A stretch of DNA of 64,000 nucleotides from REEB95 sp963810055 (lineage in GTDB: Bacteria > Pseudomonadota > Alphaproteobacteria > ATCC43930 > CGMCC-115725). Both the position numbers and the translations under genes were made by a program. The notes below the pieces were generated by a model, which made no database searches, was not told the origin of the DNA, and saw only the letters and a list, made by a program, of their open reading frames with translations. The stretch lies in contig CAWEME010000004.1 of assembly GCA_963810055.1 (NCBI GenBank), forward strand, positions 62,001 to 126,000, in the 5' to 3' direction. This document shows positions 8,511 to 16,087 of the stretch, in pieces (position 1 is the first letter of the stretch; each line of letters opens with the position of its first letter).

Positions 8511-8542
8511 TCGCCGCCGGTTTCCTTCGTTCTTTCCCGTCA

Positions 8543-8563
8543 TGCCCGGACTTGTTCCGGGCA
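8543..8563. repeat. Intergenic palindrome (short interspersed type)
   Basis: TGCCCGGA and TCCGGGCA form a perfect 8-bp inverted repeat around a 5-nt loop, shortly after the kinase stop. The surrounding words GTCATGCCCGGACTTGTTCC are familiar as an interspersed intergenic repeat of alphaproteobacterial genomes. There is no T-tract, so a role as an intrinsic terminator is doubtful. Confidence 0.6.
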
Positions 8564-8648
8564 TCCGTGCCTTGAAGCGGCATCTGGACACGACATGAGC
8601 AGCGGCCTAGTCCGGTAGACGATCAAATCGAATTCCGTTCTAGGTCGG

Positions 8649-8733
8649 CGTCATTGCGAGGCCGCGCAGCGGCCGAAGCAATCCAGAAATTGCGCGGCAT
8701 ACTGGATCGCTTCGCCTACGGCTCGCGATGACG
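8649..8733. repeat. REP-like intergenic inverted repeat
   Basis: CGTCATTGCGAG and GCCGAAGCAATCCAG on the left are mirrored by CTGGATCGCTTCG and CTCGCGATGACG on the right, with a few mismatches and a short central loop. This is the pattern of the CGTCATTGCGAG family of dispersed palindromes in alphaproteobacteria. It lies between the kinase and the 3' end of fumC. Confidence 0.65.
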
Positions 8734-8770
8734 GGTGAGAGTGGATGATTCGATCCGTTCGGATTCCGCG

Positions 8771-10192
8771 CTAGCCGCCTTTCGCCACGTAAGGCCCGAC
8801 CATCTTTTTCGGGTCGACGACGCGGTCGAATTCGGCTTCCGAGACGAAACCCAATTTCAACGCGGCTTCCTTGAGCGTGAGATCGTTGTCCATGGCGTAG
8901 TGGGCGATCTGCGCCGCCTTGTCGTAGCCGATGACCGGCACCAGCGCCGTCACCAGCATCAGCGACCGGTTCACGTATTCCTCGATCCGCTTCAGATTGG
9001 GCTTCGCGCCCTCGACCAGGAATCTGCGGAAATTGACGCAGCCGTCGGCCAGGATGGAGATCGACTGGGCGAGGTTGAAGATGATCAGCGGCTTGTAGAC
9101 GTTCATCTCGAGCTGGCCGCCGGCGCCGCCGAAGCCCACCGCCACGTCGTTGGCCAAAACCTGCGCGGCGATCATGGTCAGCGCCTCGCACTGGGTCGGA
9201 TTGGCCTTGCCCGGCATGATCGAGGAGCCGGGCTCGTTCTCCGGGATGATCAGCTCCGCGATGCCGGCGCGCGGCCCGCAGGACAGAAGCCGGATGTCGT
9301 TGGCGATCTTGTAAAGCGACACCGCCAGCGTGCGCAGCGAGCCGGAGAGCTGCACCAGGTCGTCATGGGCGCCCTGAAGCGCGAACTTGTTGGGCGCGGT
9401 GACGAAGGGCAGTCCGGTGAGGGCGGATATCTCCTTCGCGGCGGCCTCGGCGAAGCCCGGCGGCGCGTTGATGCCGGTTCCGACCGCCGTGCCGCCCAGG
9501 GCCAGGCGGTAGACCCCGTGCAGGGCCTGTTCGATCCGCTCCAGATCGTCCGATAGCATCGCCTCGTAGCCCGACCATTCCTGGCCCAAGGTCAGCGGCG
9601 TTGCGTCCTGCAAATGGGTGCGGCCGATCTTGACGATGTCGCGCCATTCCTTGGCCTTGGCGCCGATGGCGTCGCGTAAAGTGGAGACGGCGGGCACGAG
9701 GCGCTGTTTCACCGCCACCGCCGCCGCGATGTGCATGGCCGAGGGAAAGGTGTCGTTCGAGGATTGCGCCATGTTGGCGTGATCGTTGGGATGAACCGGC
9801 GCGTGGCTGCCGAGGGGCGTGCCCGCAATCTCACAGCAGCGGTTGGAGATCACCTCGTTCACGTTCATGTTGAACTGGGTCCCGCTGCCCGTCATCCACA
9901 CATGCAACGGGAACATGTCGGCGTGGCGGCCTTCGATGATCTCGTCGCAGACCTGGACGATCAGCTTGCAGCGCTGGTCGTCGAGCCGCTTTTCGGCATG
10001 GTTCACGACGGCGCAGGCCTTCTTCAGGACGGCATAGGCGCCGATCATCTCGCGCGGGATCAGCTCCCGGCCGATGCTGAAATGCTCGAGCGAGCGCTGG
10101 GTCTGCGCGCCCCACAACTTGTCGGCGGGCACCTCGACCGGGCCGAGGCCGTCGCTCTCTGTTCGCGTGCCGGTCATGGCTAACGATATCAT
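8771..10192 (-). CDS. fumC: Class II fumarate hydratase
   Basis: Interconverts fumarate and malate in the TCA cycle without an iron-sulfur cluster. The 473 aa include the superfamily signature GSSIMPGKANPTQCEAL, the GRTHLQDATPLTLGQE loop and the SSNDTFPSAMHIAA stretch. The ATG at 10192 has an AAGG purine run at good spacing; a second ATG five codons in gives MTGTRTESDGLG, closer to the usual family start. The gene stands alone and is divergent from the antitoxin-like gene. Confidence 0.95.
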   Translation of the reverse strand: MISLAMTGTRTESDGLGPVEVPADKLWGAQTQRSLEHFSIGRELIPREMIGAYAVLKKACAVVNHAEKRLDDQRCKLIVQVCDEIIEGRHADMFPLHVWMTGSGTQFNMNVNEVISNRCCEIAGTPLGSHAPVHPNDHANMAQSSNDTFPSAMHIAAAVAVKQRLVPAVSTLRDAIGAKAKEWRDIVKIGRTHLQDATPLTLGQEWSGYEAMLSDDLERIEQALHGVYRLALGGTAVGTGINAPPGFAEAAAKEISALTGLPFVTAPNKFALQGAHDDLVQLSGSLRTLAVSLYKIANDIRLLSCGPRAGIAELIIPENEPGSSIMPGKANPTQCEALTMIAAQVLANDVAVGFGGAGGQLEMNVYKPLIIFNLAQSISILADGCVNFRRFLVEGAKPNLKRIEEYVNRSLMLVTALVPVIGYDKAAQIAHYAMDNDLTLKEAALKLGFVSEAEFDRVVDPKKMVGPYVAKGG

Positions 10193-10246
10193 TCCGGCCT
10201 TGTGGCGTCAGCACCGGATGGGCATGCCAAAAAAGCGCGACTCTGC

Positions 10247-10252
10247 TATAAT
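10247..10252 (+). promoter_or_regulatory. -10 box of a probably leaderless transcript
   Basis: A perfect TATAAT ends 6 bp before the ATG of the antitoxin-like gene, with no Shine-Dalgarno between. A start of transcription at or next to the ATG would give a leaderless mRNA. No clear -35 is seen. Confidence 0.5.
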
Positions 10253-10258
10253 ATTTCC

Positions 10259-10486
10259 ATGACACGGGATCAGGTGAAACGGGTGCTCGATCGCGTCTTG
10301 AGCTGGCCGGAACAGCGTCAAGAGGACGCCGCCGAGATGCTCAGGCTCATCGAAGAGCACGACAAGAGTCCCTACCGGTTGAGCGACCAGCAATCCGCCG
10401 AAGTGAGCCGGCGTCTGGCGGATAAAAACCCGCCCACGCTCACCCTCGCCAAATTGGACGAACGCCTGCGCCGCCTCGGCGTATGA
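10259..10486 (+). CDS. Antitoxin-like small protein (toxin partner truncated)
   Basis: A 75-aa, charged, helical protein (MTRDQVKRVLDRVLSWPEQR...). The family cannot be named with certainty. The size, the DAAEMLRLIEEHD stretch and above all the ATGA overlap with a gene starting like a RelE/ParE toxin point to the antitoxin of a type II module. The start was taken at 10259 because a TATAAT sits directly in front; an in-frame ATG at 10202 would run through that promoter. The toxin is broken after 18 codons, so this is now a solitary antitoxin. Confidence 0.7.
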   Translation: MTRDQVKRVLDRVLSWPEQRQEDAAEMLRLIEEHDKSPYRLSDQQSAEVSRRLADKNPPTLTLAKLDERLRRLGV

Positions 10487-10536
10487 ACGTCCTGATTCAT
10501 GAGAAAGCCGCCGGCGATCTCGACGGCATTTTTGCA
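10483..10536 (+). pseudogene. Truncated RelE/ParE-type toxin, 5' stump
   Basis: The ATG overlaps the antitoxin stop (ATGA). The 18 readable codons MNVLIHEKAAGDLDGIFA match the usual beginning of ParE/RelE toxins, where an ExAxxDLxxI helix is followed by an aromatic residue. From 10537 the frame enters low-GC foreign DNA and stops at 10644 without family resemblance. The 3' part of the toxin was not found near 13.4 kb. The stump marks the left edge of the HEPN/ParB island to within a few bases. Confidence 0.6.
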
Positions 10537-10539
10537 TCC

Positions 10540-11310
10540 TTATTCCCAAGGCATGGGTTTTCTTCGAGCGCGGAACATCCTAGAGAATGTCGGATCAAAC
10601 TTGTCGTACAAAAGATCATAGAGCTTGTTCAAGTTGCGATATAGGGCACGTGCCGCCGGAGTGAACTCCACTCTCAGTTCCTCGATTCCATCTCTTAAGT
10701 ACTTTTGAAGATCGATAGGTCGCCCGTGTCTGTCGGTTCCAGACATTCCTGAGTATCTGTGCTCGAATAATGCGACCGTCTTGAATGTCGAATCATCGTC
10801 GGAAAAGCTGCGCTCTAATCCGTGGTGAAATCTGGCGTTACGCTCATTTCGCAGTTCGACATGGGTGCCGCTCAGTTTTCTTAGAGAATCTATAACTGGA
10901 GATGGAATCTCCTTCTTTTCGAGGGCGATGATTGTACACCCACGAGGATTAAGGCCGCATTGGAAGACCTCGTTCGTAAGTAACGCGGCGCAGTCGCTCA
11001 CGGATATCAGCCGCATCAGGAAGATGTCAGCGATGGCATTGAGCCATTCGTAACGCGATATTGGAAACTTCTTAAAAGAGCGTGGGAGATTGCGAGTCCA
11101 AAGCATGGTTCCGACAACGTTCAGCGACTCGACGCGCCGGGTGAGAAGTTCGACGCGGTCGCCAACGTCTAAGGCGTAAAGCGCGTCCGGGTACTCTTTA
11201 GCTTGCTCGTAGCTCTTAAAACCCAGATGCAGCGGCATAATGAGATCAAACACACGACCTACAAACTCGTGGTCGTCGGACGGTATCACGTAGCGTCGTG
11301 TGCGCTTCAT
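10540..11310 (-). CDS. HEPN-domain protein, Cthe_2314-like (putative)
   Basis: A 256-aa, mostly helical protein of low GC. ELRNERNARFHHGLE contains R157-x4-H162, the catalytic R-x4-6-H arrangement of HEPN ribonucleases. The overall pattern (an N-terminal helical region with WLNAIADIFLMRLISVSDCA, then the RxxxxH motif and a basic tail) resembles the Cthe_2314-type HEPN family, recalled and not searched. HEPN proteins are typical toxins or RNases of defence and toxin-antitoxin systems. The ATG at 11310 is preferred; a TTG 45 nt upstream also opens the frame. The stop lies 3 bp from the toxin stump, and the gene diverges from the ParB-like gene. Confidence 0.7.
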   Translation of the reverse strand: MKRTRRYVIPSDDHEFVGRVFDLIMPLHLGFKSYEQAKEYPDALYALDVGDRVELLTRRVESLNVVGTMLWTRNLPRSFKKFPISRYEWLNAIADIFLMRLISVSDCAALLTNEVFQCGLNPRGCTIIALEKKEIPSPVIDSLRKLSGTHVELRNERNARFHHGLERSFSDDDSTFKTVALFEHRYSGMSGTDRHGRPIDLQKYLRDGIEELRVEFTPAARALYRNLNKLYDLLYDKFDPTFSRMFRARRKPMPWE

Positions 11311-11484
11311 CCTAACCAGTTCCGAAAAGTTGGCTCCTCTTGTGAGGCAAGCCAAACCAAACCATCGACAGCCAACTCACGGTTGAATGGTTGCCTTGCA
11401 GCCACACTCGTATAACGATTAGTCTTTGAGTTGTTTTAGTTTTTTTCAAGATAAACATAAAGACGAGGCTGGAGGCCTCTGGCG

Positions 11485-12795
11485 ATGTCCTATCGATTAC
11501 TGCCTTTGGTAACGCTCATGGTGAATCGGGCGAATGATCGCCATGGCGAACTTGAAAACGAGACGGCGGCGATCGCTTGGCTTTTCAATAACCGTGAACA
11601 GCATATGAAGAGCCTAGCGAAGGATATAGTGGAGACTGGCGAGATTTACGAACCACCGCTTGTCTCACCCGATGGCGACAAGTTCATCGTCTTTGACGGC
11701 AACCGGCGTATCACCTGTCTCAAGGTACTAGAAGACCCTCGCAAGGCTCCAAATGCCGAACTGCAAAGCTACTTCGTTGAGCTTCGGTCGAAGATGAAGG
11801 GTACATTCCCTGATCGAGTTCTGTGCCAAGTCGAGGCGGACAGAGACCGTATCGACGATATCCTGTTTCGGAGACACACTGGCAGTCAGAGCGGGGTCGG
11901 CCAGAGTACCTGGGACGACCGTATGAAGGCCAACTTCGTTAATCGGACAGGAAAAGGTACTGCGGTAAGTGTTGCAGATGAAGTAGAACGAAAACTCACC
12001 TCGGCTGGTCTCTTGCCCGGTCGACGCAATATTCCTCGTTCGACGATGAATCGTCTCCTCTCATCAGAAGCGTTCCGCAATCGGGTCGGGTTCAGCATTA
12101 ACAGGGGACGGTTCGAATTCACTCACCAAGAGCCAGTCGTCCTCAAGGCCTTACAGCGGATAGCTGATGACCTCGCTCACAAAAAGGTGGTGCTCGGAGA
12201 TATCTGGGATGTTGAGGGAAAGCGTTCGTACCTCGATCGCCTGGAAAACGAAGGTCTCCTACCGACGGCTTTTCATAGCCTGAGCAAATCGAAAACGGGC
12301 TTTCCGCCACCGAAATCACCGCCACCATCGCCACGGCCGACGCCGGCGCCGCCTCCTACGCGTCGTGTCACTCTAATTCCGAAGACCGACTACGGGGTAG
12401 CTTGGCCTGGACGGCTTCAGCGCCATCGGTCCATTTGGGAAGAACTACAATTCCACCTCACCCTAGCCGACCATCCAAACGCGATTTCAGCGTTGTTTCG
12501 TGTTCTGGTAGAACTGTCGATTGACAATTACATCGATCAGACAGGCTTGGTAGTAGGCGCTAACGACAAGTTGGCTTTACGCGCACTCAAGGTCGCCGAA
12601 GACCTTCACGGCAAAGGCAAGATCGATAGCAAGTACCTTGGTGAGATAAAAAAATTCCAACACGCCGACAGGCTGATTTCGGCTGATACACTGCATCGCT
12701 ATATCCATTCCCCTGACTTTGCGCCATCTCCAGATCACCTAACTGCTCTTTGGGATGCGCTCGCAAACCTCATCGTTAATTCCTTGAAAGCATAG
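11485..12795 (+). CDS. ParB/Srx-fold N-terminal protein with helical C-terminal domain
   Basis: A 436-aa protein. Residues 40-82 follow the ParB N-terminal plan: MKSLAKDIVETGEIYEPPLV, then FIVFDGNRRITCLKVL with the DGNRR nucleotide-contact motif. A basic middle region (about 130-240) could bind DNA. A Pro-rich linker (about 273-295, PPPKSPPPSPRPTPAPPP) leads to a helical domain of about 130 aa ending LHRYIHSPDFAPSPDHLTAL. There is no chromosome-partition context (no parA), so a role in plasmid segregation is not supported. GGAGG at 11471-11475 sits 9 nt before the ATG. The gene is probably co-transcribed with the HEPN gene 12 bp downstream. GC is markedly below that of the neighbours. Confidence 0.75.
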   Translation: MSYRLLPLVTLMVNRANDRHGELENETAAIAWLFNNREQHMKSLAKDIVETGEIYEPPLVSPDGDKFIVFDGNRRITCLKVLEDPRKAPNAELQSYFVELRSKMKGTFPDRVLCQVEADRDRIDDILFRRHTGSQSGVGQSTWDDRMKANFVNRTGKGTAVSVADEVERKLTSAGLLPGRRNIPRSTMNRLLSSEAFRNRVGFSINRGRFEFTHQEPVVLKALQRIADDLAHKKVVLGDIWDVEGKRSYLDRLENEGLLPTAFHSLSKSKTGFPPPKSPPPSPRPTPAPPPTRRVTLIPKTDYGVAWPGRLQRHRSIWEELQFHLTLADHPNAISALFRVLVELSIDNYIDQTGLVVGANDKLALRALKVAEDLHGKGKIDSKYLGEIKKFQHADRLISADTLHRYIHSPDFAPSPDHLTALWDALANLIVNSLKA

Positions 12796-12807
12796 AGGTC
12801 TGCGCGC

Positions 12808-13386
12808 ATGCGAAAGCCTATAACCGCATCCGCCTTACGTGCCTTTATGAAAACTCGGAAAGACCTTGACGTTCTTCGTATCCACTATTGCTACCAAATC
12901 GGCTCGACTTTCGTGAATCTAGCGCTGATGGAGGATACGATCATCCACGCGATGTCCATCTGTGATCGGATCAAGGTGGCCAATCTCCTCGGCCCCGACG
13001 CATCGAATTGGAACAGGTTGATCGACAAGAGGAACAAGCTCCAAAGTTCAACGCTCGGAAATCTGATCTCGATCCTCTCGAATCATGGCATTGCGTCGGG
13101 CGACCTAAACTATTTGAAATGGGTAAAAGTAAAGCGTGATTTCTTCGTGCACCGGTTCTTTCACCATGGCGGCTGGCCTGGAGATCTCGCCGATGAAGAG
13201 ATCGACGCTCTCTGCCGCAAGCTGCTCTATCTGGAGGCTATCTTTGTCAGGGCGAGTCATCGGATTTGGCGGATTTTTGGACGCGCCAATTTGATGGAGT
13301 ACCAAGACTTAGGGGAAGAGGGTGTATTGATGATAAATCTCGATCTCGACTTGCTTGGGGGTGAGGACGATAGACATGGCGGGTGA
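12808..13386 (+). CDS. Small HEPN-like protein
   Basis: A 192-aa helical protein. KVKRDFFVHRFFHHGGW holds R110-x4-H115, the HEPN catalytic spacing, in a context (helix, KRDxxxH, then hydrophobic helices) typical of HEPN-fold RNases. It begins 12 bp after the ParB-like gene with an AGAGG ribosome site, so the two form a pair. The composition is AT-richer like the rest of the island. Function is inferred: a candidate toxin or effector RNase partnered by the ParB-like protein. It could also be an inactive structural HEPN. Confidence 0.68.
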   Translation: MRKPITASALRAFMKTRKDLDVLRIHYCYQIGSTFVNLALMEDTIIHAMSICDRIKVANLLGPDASNWNRLIDKRNKLQSSTLGNLISILSNHGIASGDLNYLKWVKVKRDFFVHRFFHHGGWPGDLADEEIDALCRKLLYLEAIFVRASHRIWRIFGRANLMEYQDLGEEGVLMINLDLDLLGGEDDRHGG

Positions 13387-13478
13387 TGTCAGCCGTGTCG
13401 TGGGCTGTCGTCCGGCGCGCGCCATAGATTTCAGAAGCCCCTCGGCAAACCGGGTCCGGCCCTCTAATATCGCGCGGC

Positions 13479-14258
13479 ATGACTGACAAGGTTTCAGCCG
13501 CTTATCTGGCGCTGGCCGGCGAACTCGCCGAGCGGGCGGGCGCGATCATCCGCCGCCATTTCCGCCAGAAGATCGCGGTCGAGCAGAAGCCCGACCGCAC
13601 CCCCGTCACCCTGGCCGACCGCGAGGCGGAAACGGCGATGCGCGAGCTGATCGAGTCGCATTATCCCGCGCACGGCATCTGGGGCGAGGAATTCGGGCGG
13701 GTGCGGCAAGAGGCGGATTACACCTGGGTGCTCGACCCGATCGACGGCACCAAATCCTTCATCGCCGGCGTGCCGCTGTTCGGCACGCTGATCGCGCTCG
13801 CCTTCAAGGGCAAGCCGGTGCTGGGCGTGATCGACCAGCCGATCTCGCGCGAGCGCTGGGTGGGCGCCATCGGCCACGAGACCAAGATGAACGGCAAGAA
13901 GGTCGAGACCCGCGCCTGCGGAGCTTTGAGCGAGGCCACGCTGTTCGCCAGCTCGCCCGACATGTTCGAAGGCGCCGCTTCTGCCGCGTTCGAGCGTTTG
14001 CGCGGCGCGGTCCGGCTCACGCGCTACGGCGCCGATTGTTACGCCTATGGGCTGCTGGCGGCGGGATTCGTCGATTTGGTGGTCGAGGCCAACATGAAGC
14101 CTTACGATTACTGCGCGCTGGTGCCGGTGGTCGAAGGCGCGGGCGGCGTCATCACCGATTGGCAGGGCAAGGCGCTGTCGCTCCATTCCGACGGGCGGGT
14201 GGCGGCAAGCGGCGATCCCCGCCTGGCCGAGGCCGCGCGCGCGAAGCTGGCGAAATGA
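13479..14258 (+). CDS. hisN: Histidinol-phosphatase / inositol monophosphatase family protein
   Basis: A 259-aa Mg-dependent phosphatase of the IMPase superfamily. WGEEFG and WVLDPIDGTKSFIAG are metal-binding motifs I and II, and MKPYDYCALVPVVEGAGG is the C-terminal metal motif. The closest pattern is the HisN-type histidinol-phosphatase of alphaproteobacteria and actinobacteria, but inositol-1-phosphatase activity cannot be excluded. The stop overlaps the start of the yejA-like gene (ATGA), so it is the first gene of the transporter operon as seen here. Confidence 0.82.
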   Translation: MTDKVSAAYLALAGELAERAGAIIRRHFRQKIAVEQKPDRTPVTLADREAETAMRELIESHYPAHGIWGEEFGRVRQEADYTWVLDPIDGTKSFIAGVPLFGTLIALAFKGKPVLGVIDQPISRERWVGAIGHETKMNGKKVETRACGALSEATLFASSPDMFEGAASAAFERLRGAVRLTRYGADCYAYGLLAAGFVDLVVEANMKPYDYCALVPVVEGAGGVITDWQGKALSLHSDGRVAASGDPRLAEAARAKLAK

Positions 14259-16078
14259 GGCGGTTGCTCGCGCTGGTTATCGTTTCGCTGGGCGTGGCGA
14301 TGTCCGCCGCCTTTGCCCAAACCTCAAGCCCGCGCCATGGGCTGGCCCTGTTCGGCGATCTCAAATACCCCGCCGATTTCTCGCATTTCGATTACGTCAA
14401 TCCCGACGCCCCCAAGGGCGGCAACGTCAAATACGCCGCCATCGGCACCTTCGACAGCTTCAACCCCTTCATCCTCAAGGGCCAGCCGGCGGATGCGGTG
14501 GGCGTGATGTTCGACACGCTGATGATGCCGTCCGAGGACGAGCCCGCCTCGTCCTACGGCCTGGTCGCCGAGAGCGTCGAGGTGGCCAGCGACAAGAAAT
14601 CGGTGGTCTTCAATCTGCGCCCCGAGGCGCGTTTCTGGGACGGTTCGCCGATTACGCCCGAGGACGTGGTCTGGACCTTCGACACGCTCAAGGCCAAGGG
14701 CCATCCGCGCTGGCGGCTTTATTACGCCGACGTGCTCAAGGCCGAGAAGACCGGCCCGCGCCAGGTGAAGTTCACCTTCCGCACCGGCGACAACCGCGAG
14801 CTGCCCACGATCCTCGGCGAGATGCCGGTCCTGTCCAAGGCCTATTGGAGCGCCCATGATTTCGACAAGACGACTCTCGACAAGCCGCTCGGCAGCGGGC
14901 CGTACCGCATCGATTCCTTCGAAACCGGCCGCAGCATCACCTACCGCCGCGTGCCCGATTACTGGGGCAAGGATTTGCCGGTGAATCGCGGGCGCAACAA
15001 TTTCGACACCATCCGCTACGACTATTACCGCGACCAGACCGTGGCGCTCGAGGCCTTCAAGGCCGGCGCCTACGACATCCGCGCCGAGAACGTCGCCAAG
15101 AACTGGGCCATCGGCTATGACGGCCCGGCGCTGTCGGCCGGTCTGATCAAGAAGGAGCAGATCCCGAACAAGGTGCCCCAGGGCATGCAGGCCTTCGGCT
15201 TCAACACCCGGCGGGCGATCTTCGCCGACCCGCGCGTGCGCCAGGCGCTGGGCTATCTGTTCGATTTCGAATGGACCGACAAGGAGCTGTTCTACGGCGC
15301 CTATATCCGCACCGAGAGCTATTTCTCGAATTCCGACCTGGCCTCCTCGGGCCTGCCCGGGCCGGACGAGATCAAGATCCTGGACAAGTACCGCGGCCAG
15401 GTTCCGGACGCGGTCTTCACCCAAATCTACGCGCCGCCCAAGACCGACGGCTCGGGCGACATCCGCGACAATCTGCGCGCGGCGCTCGCTCTTCTGGCCC
15501 AGGCCGGCTGGAACGTGAAGGACGGGCAGCTGGTCAACGCCAGGGGCGAGACCTTCCGCTTCGAATTCCTGCTCGATCAGCCGGAATTCGAGCGCGTGGT
15601 GCTGCCCTTCACCCAGAACCTGGCGCGCATCGGCATTTCCGCCAATGTCCGCACCATCGATCCGGCGCAATACGAGAACCGCATGCAGAATTTCGATTTC
15701 GACATGACCGTGGTGTTCTATCCCGAATCGCTGTCGCCCGGGAACGAGCAGCGCGATTACTGGACCGCGGCGTCGGGCAAGTCGGTGGGCGGGCTCAATT
15801 TGATGGGCATCGACAGCCCGGCGGTGGACGATCTGGTCTCTCTGGTGATCGGCGCGCCCGACCGGTCAAGCCTGGTGACCCGGACGCGCGCGCTCGACCG
15901 CGTGCTGCTCGAAGGCTATTACGTCATTCCCAACTGGCACTTGAATTATTTCCGGGTCGCGCACTGGGACAAGTTCGGGCGGCCGCCGGTCAATCCGCCC
16001 TATGGGCTGGCGCTCGACACCTGGTGGGTGGATCCGGCCAAGGCAGCCGCGCTCGACGCCAAGCGTCCGCAGCGCTAA
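14255..16078 (+). CDS. yejA: Oligopeptide ABC transporter substrate-binding protein (YejA-like, SBP family 5)
   Basis: A 607-aa periplasmic binding protein. A signal peptide (MRRLLALVIVSLGVAMSAAFAQ) is followed by family 5 features: PDAPKGGNVKYAAIGTFDSF near the N-terminus, FWDGSPITPEDVVWTFDTLK, and an extended C-terminal lobe ending NPPYGLALDTWWVDP. The YejA group binds oligopeptides, and in enterobacteria is used by microcin C. The downstream permeases and ATPase complete one transporter. The start overlaps hisN by 4 bp. Confidence 0.9.
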   Translation: MRRLLALVIVSLGVAMSAAFAQTSSPRHGLALFGDLKYPADFSHFDYVNPDAPKGGNVKYAAIGTFDSFNPFILKGQPADAVGVMFDTLMMPSEDEPASSYGLVAESVEVASDKKSVVFNLRPEARFWDGSPITPEDVVWTFDTLKAKGHPRWRLYYADVLKAEKTGPRQVKFTFRTGDNRELPTILGEMPVLSKAYWSAHDFDKTTLDKPLGSGPYRIDSFETGRSITYRRVPDYWGKDLPVNRGRNNFDTIRYDYYRDQTVALEAFKAGAYDIRAENVAKNWAIGYDGPALSAGLIKKEQIPNKVPQGMQAFGFNTRRAIFADPRVRQALGYLFDFEWTDKELFYGAYIRTESYFSNSDLASSGLPGPDEIKILDKYRGQVPDAVFTQIYAPPKTDGSGDIRDNLRAALALLAQAGWNVKDGQLVNARGETFRFEFLLDQPEFERVVLPFTQNLARIGISANVRTIDPAQYENRMQNFDFDMTVVFYPESLSPGNEQRDYWTAASGKSVGGLNLMGIDSPAVDDLVSLVIGAPDRSSLVTRTRALDRVLLEGYYVIPNWHLNYFRVAHWDKFGRPPVNPPYGLALDTWWVDPAKAAALDAKRPQR

Positions 16079-16087
16079 GACCCTGCC

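Noticed and set aside
11485..12795. ParB chromosome or plasmid partition protein
   Set aside because: No parA, no parS-like repeats and no replication genes nearby. Only the N-terminal fold is ParB-like, and the C-terminal domain differs.
10537..13390. Insertion sequence or integron carrying the HEPN/ParB genes
   Set aside because: No transposase, integrase, terminal inverted repeats or target duplication could be seen at either edge.
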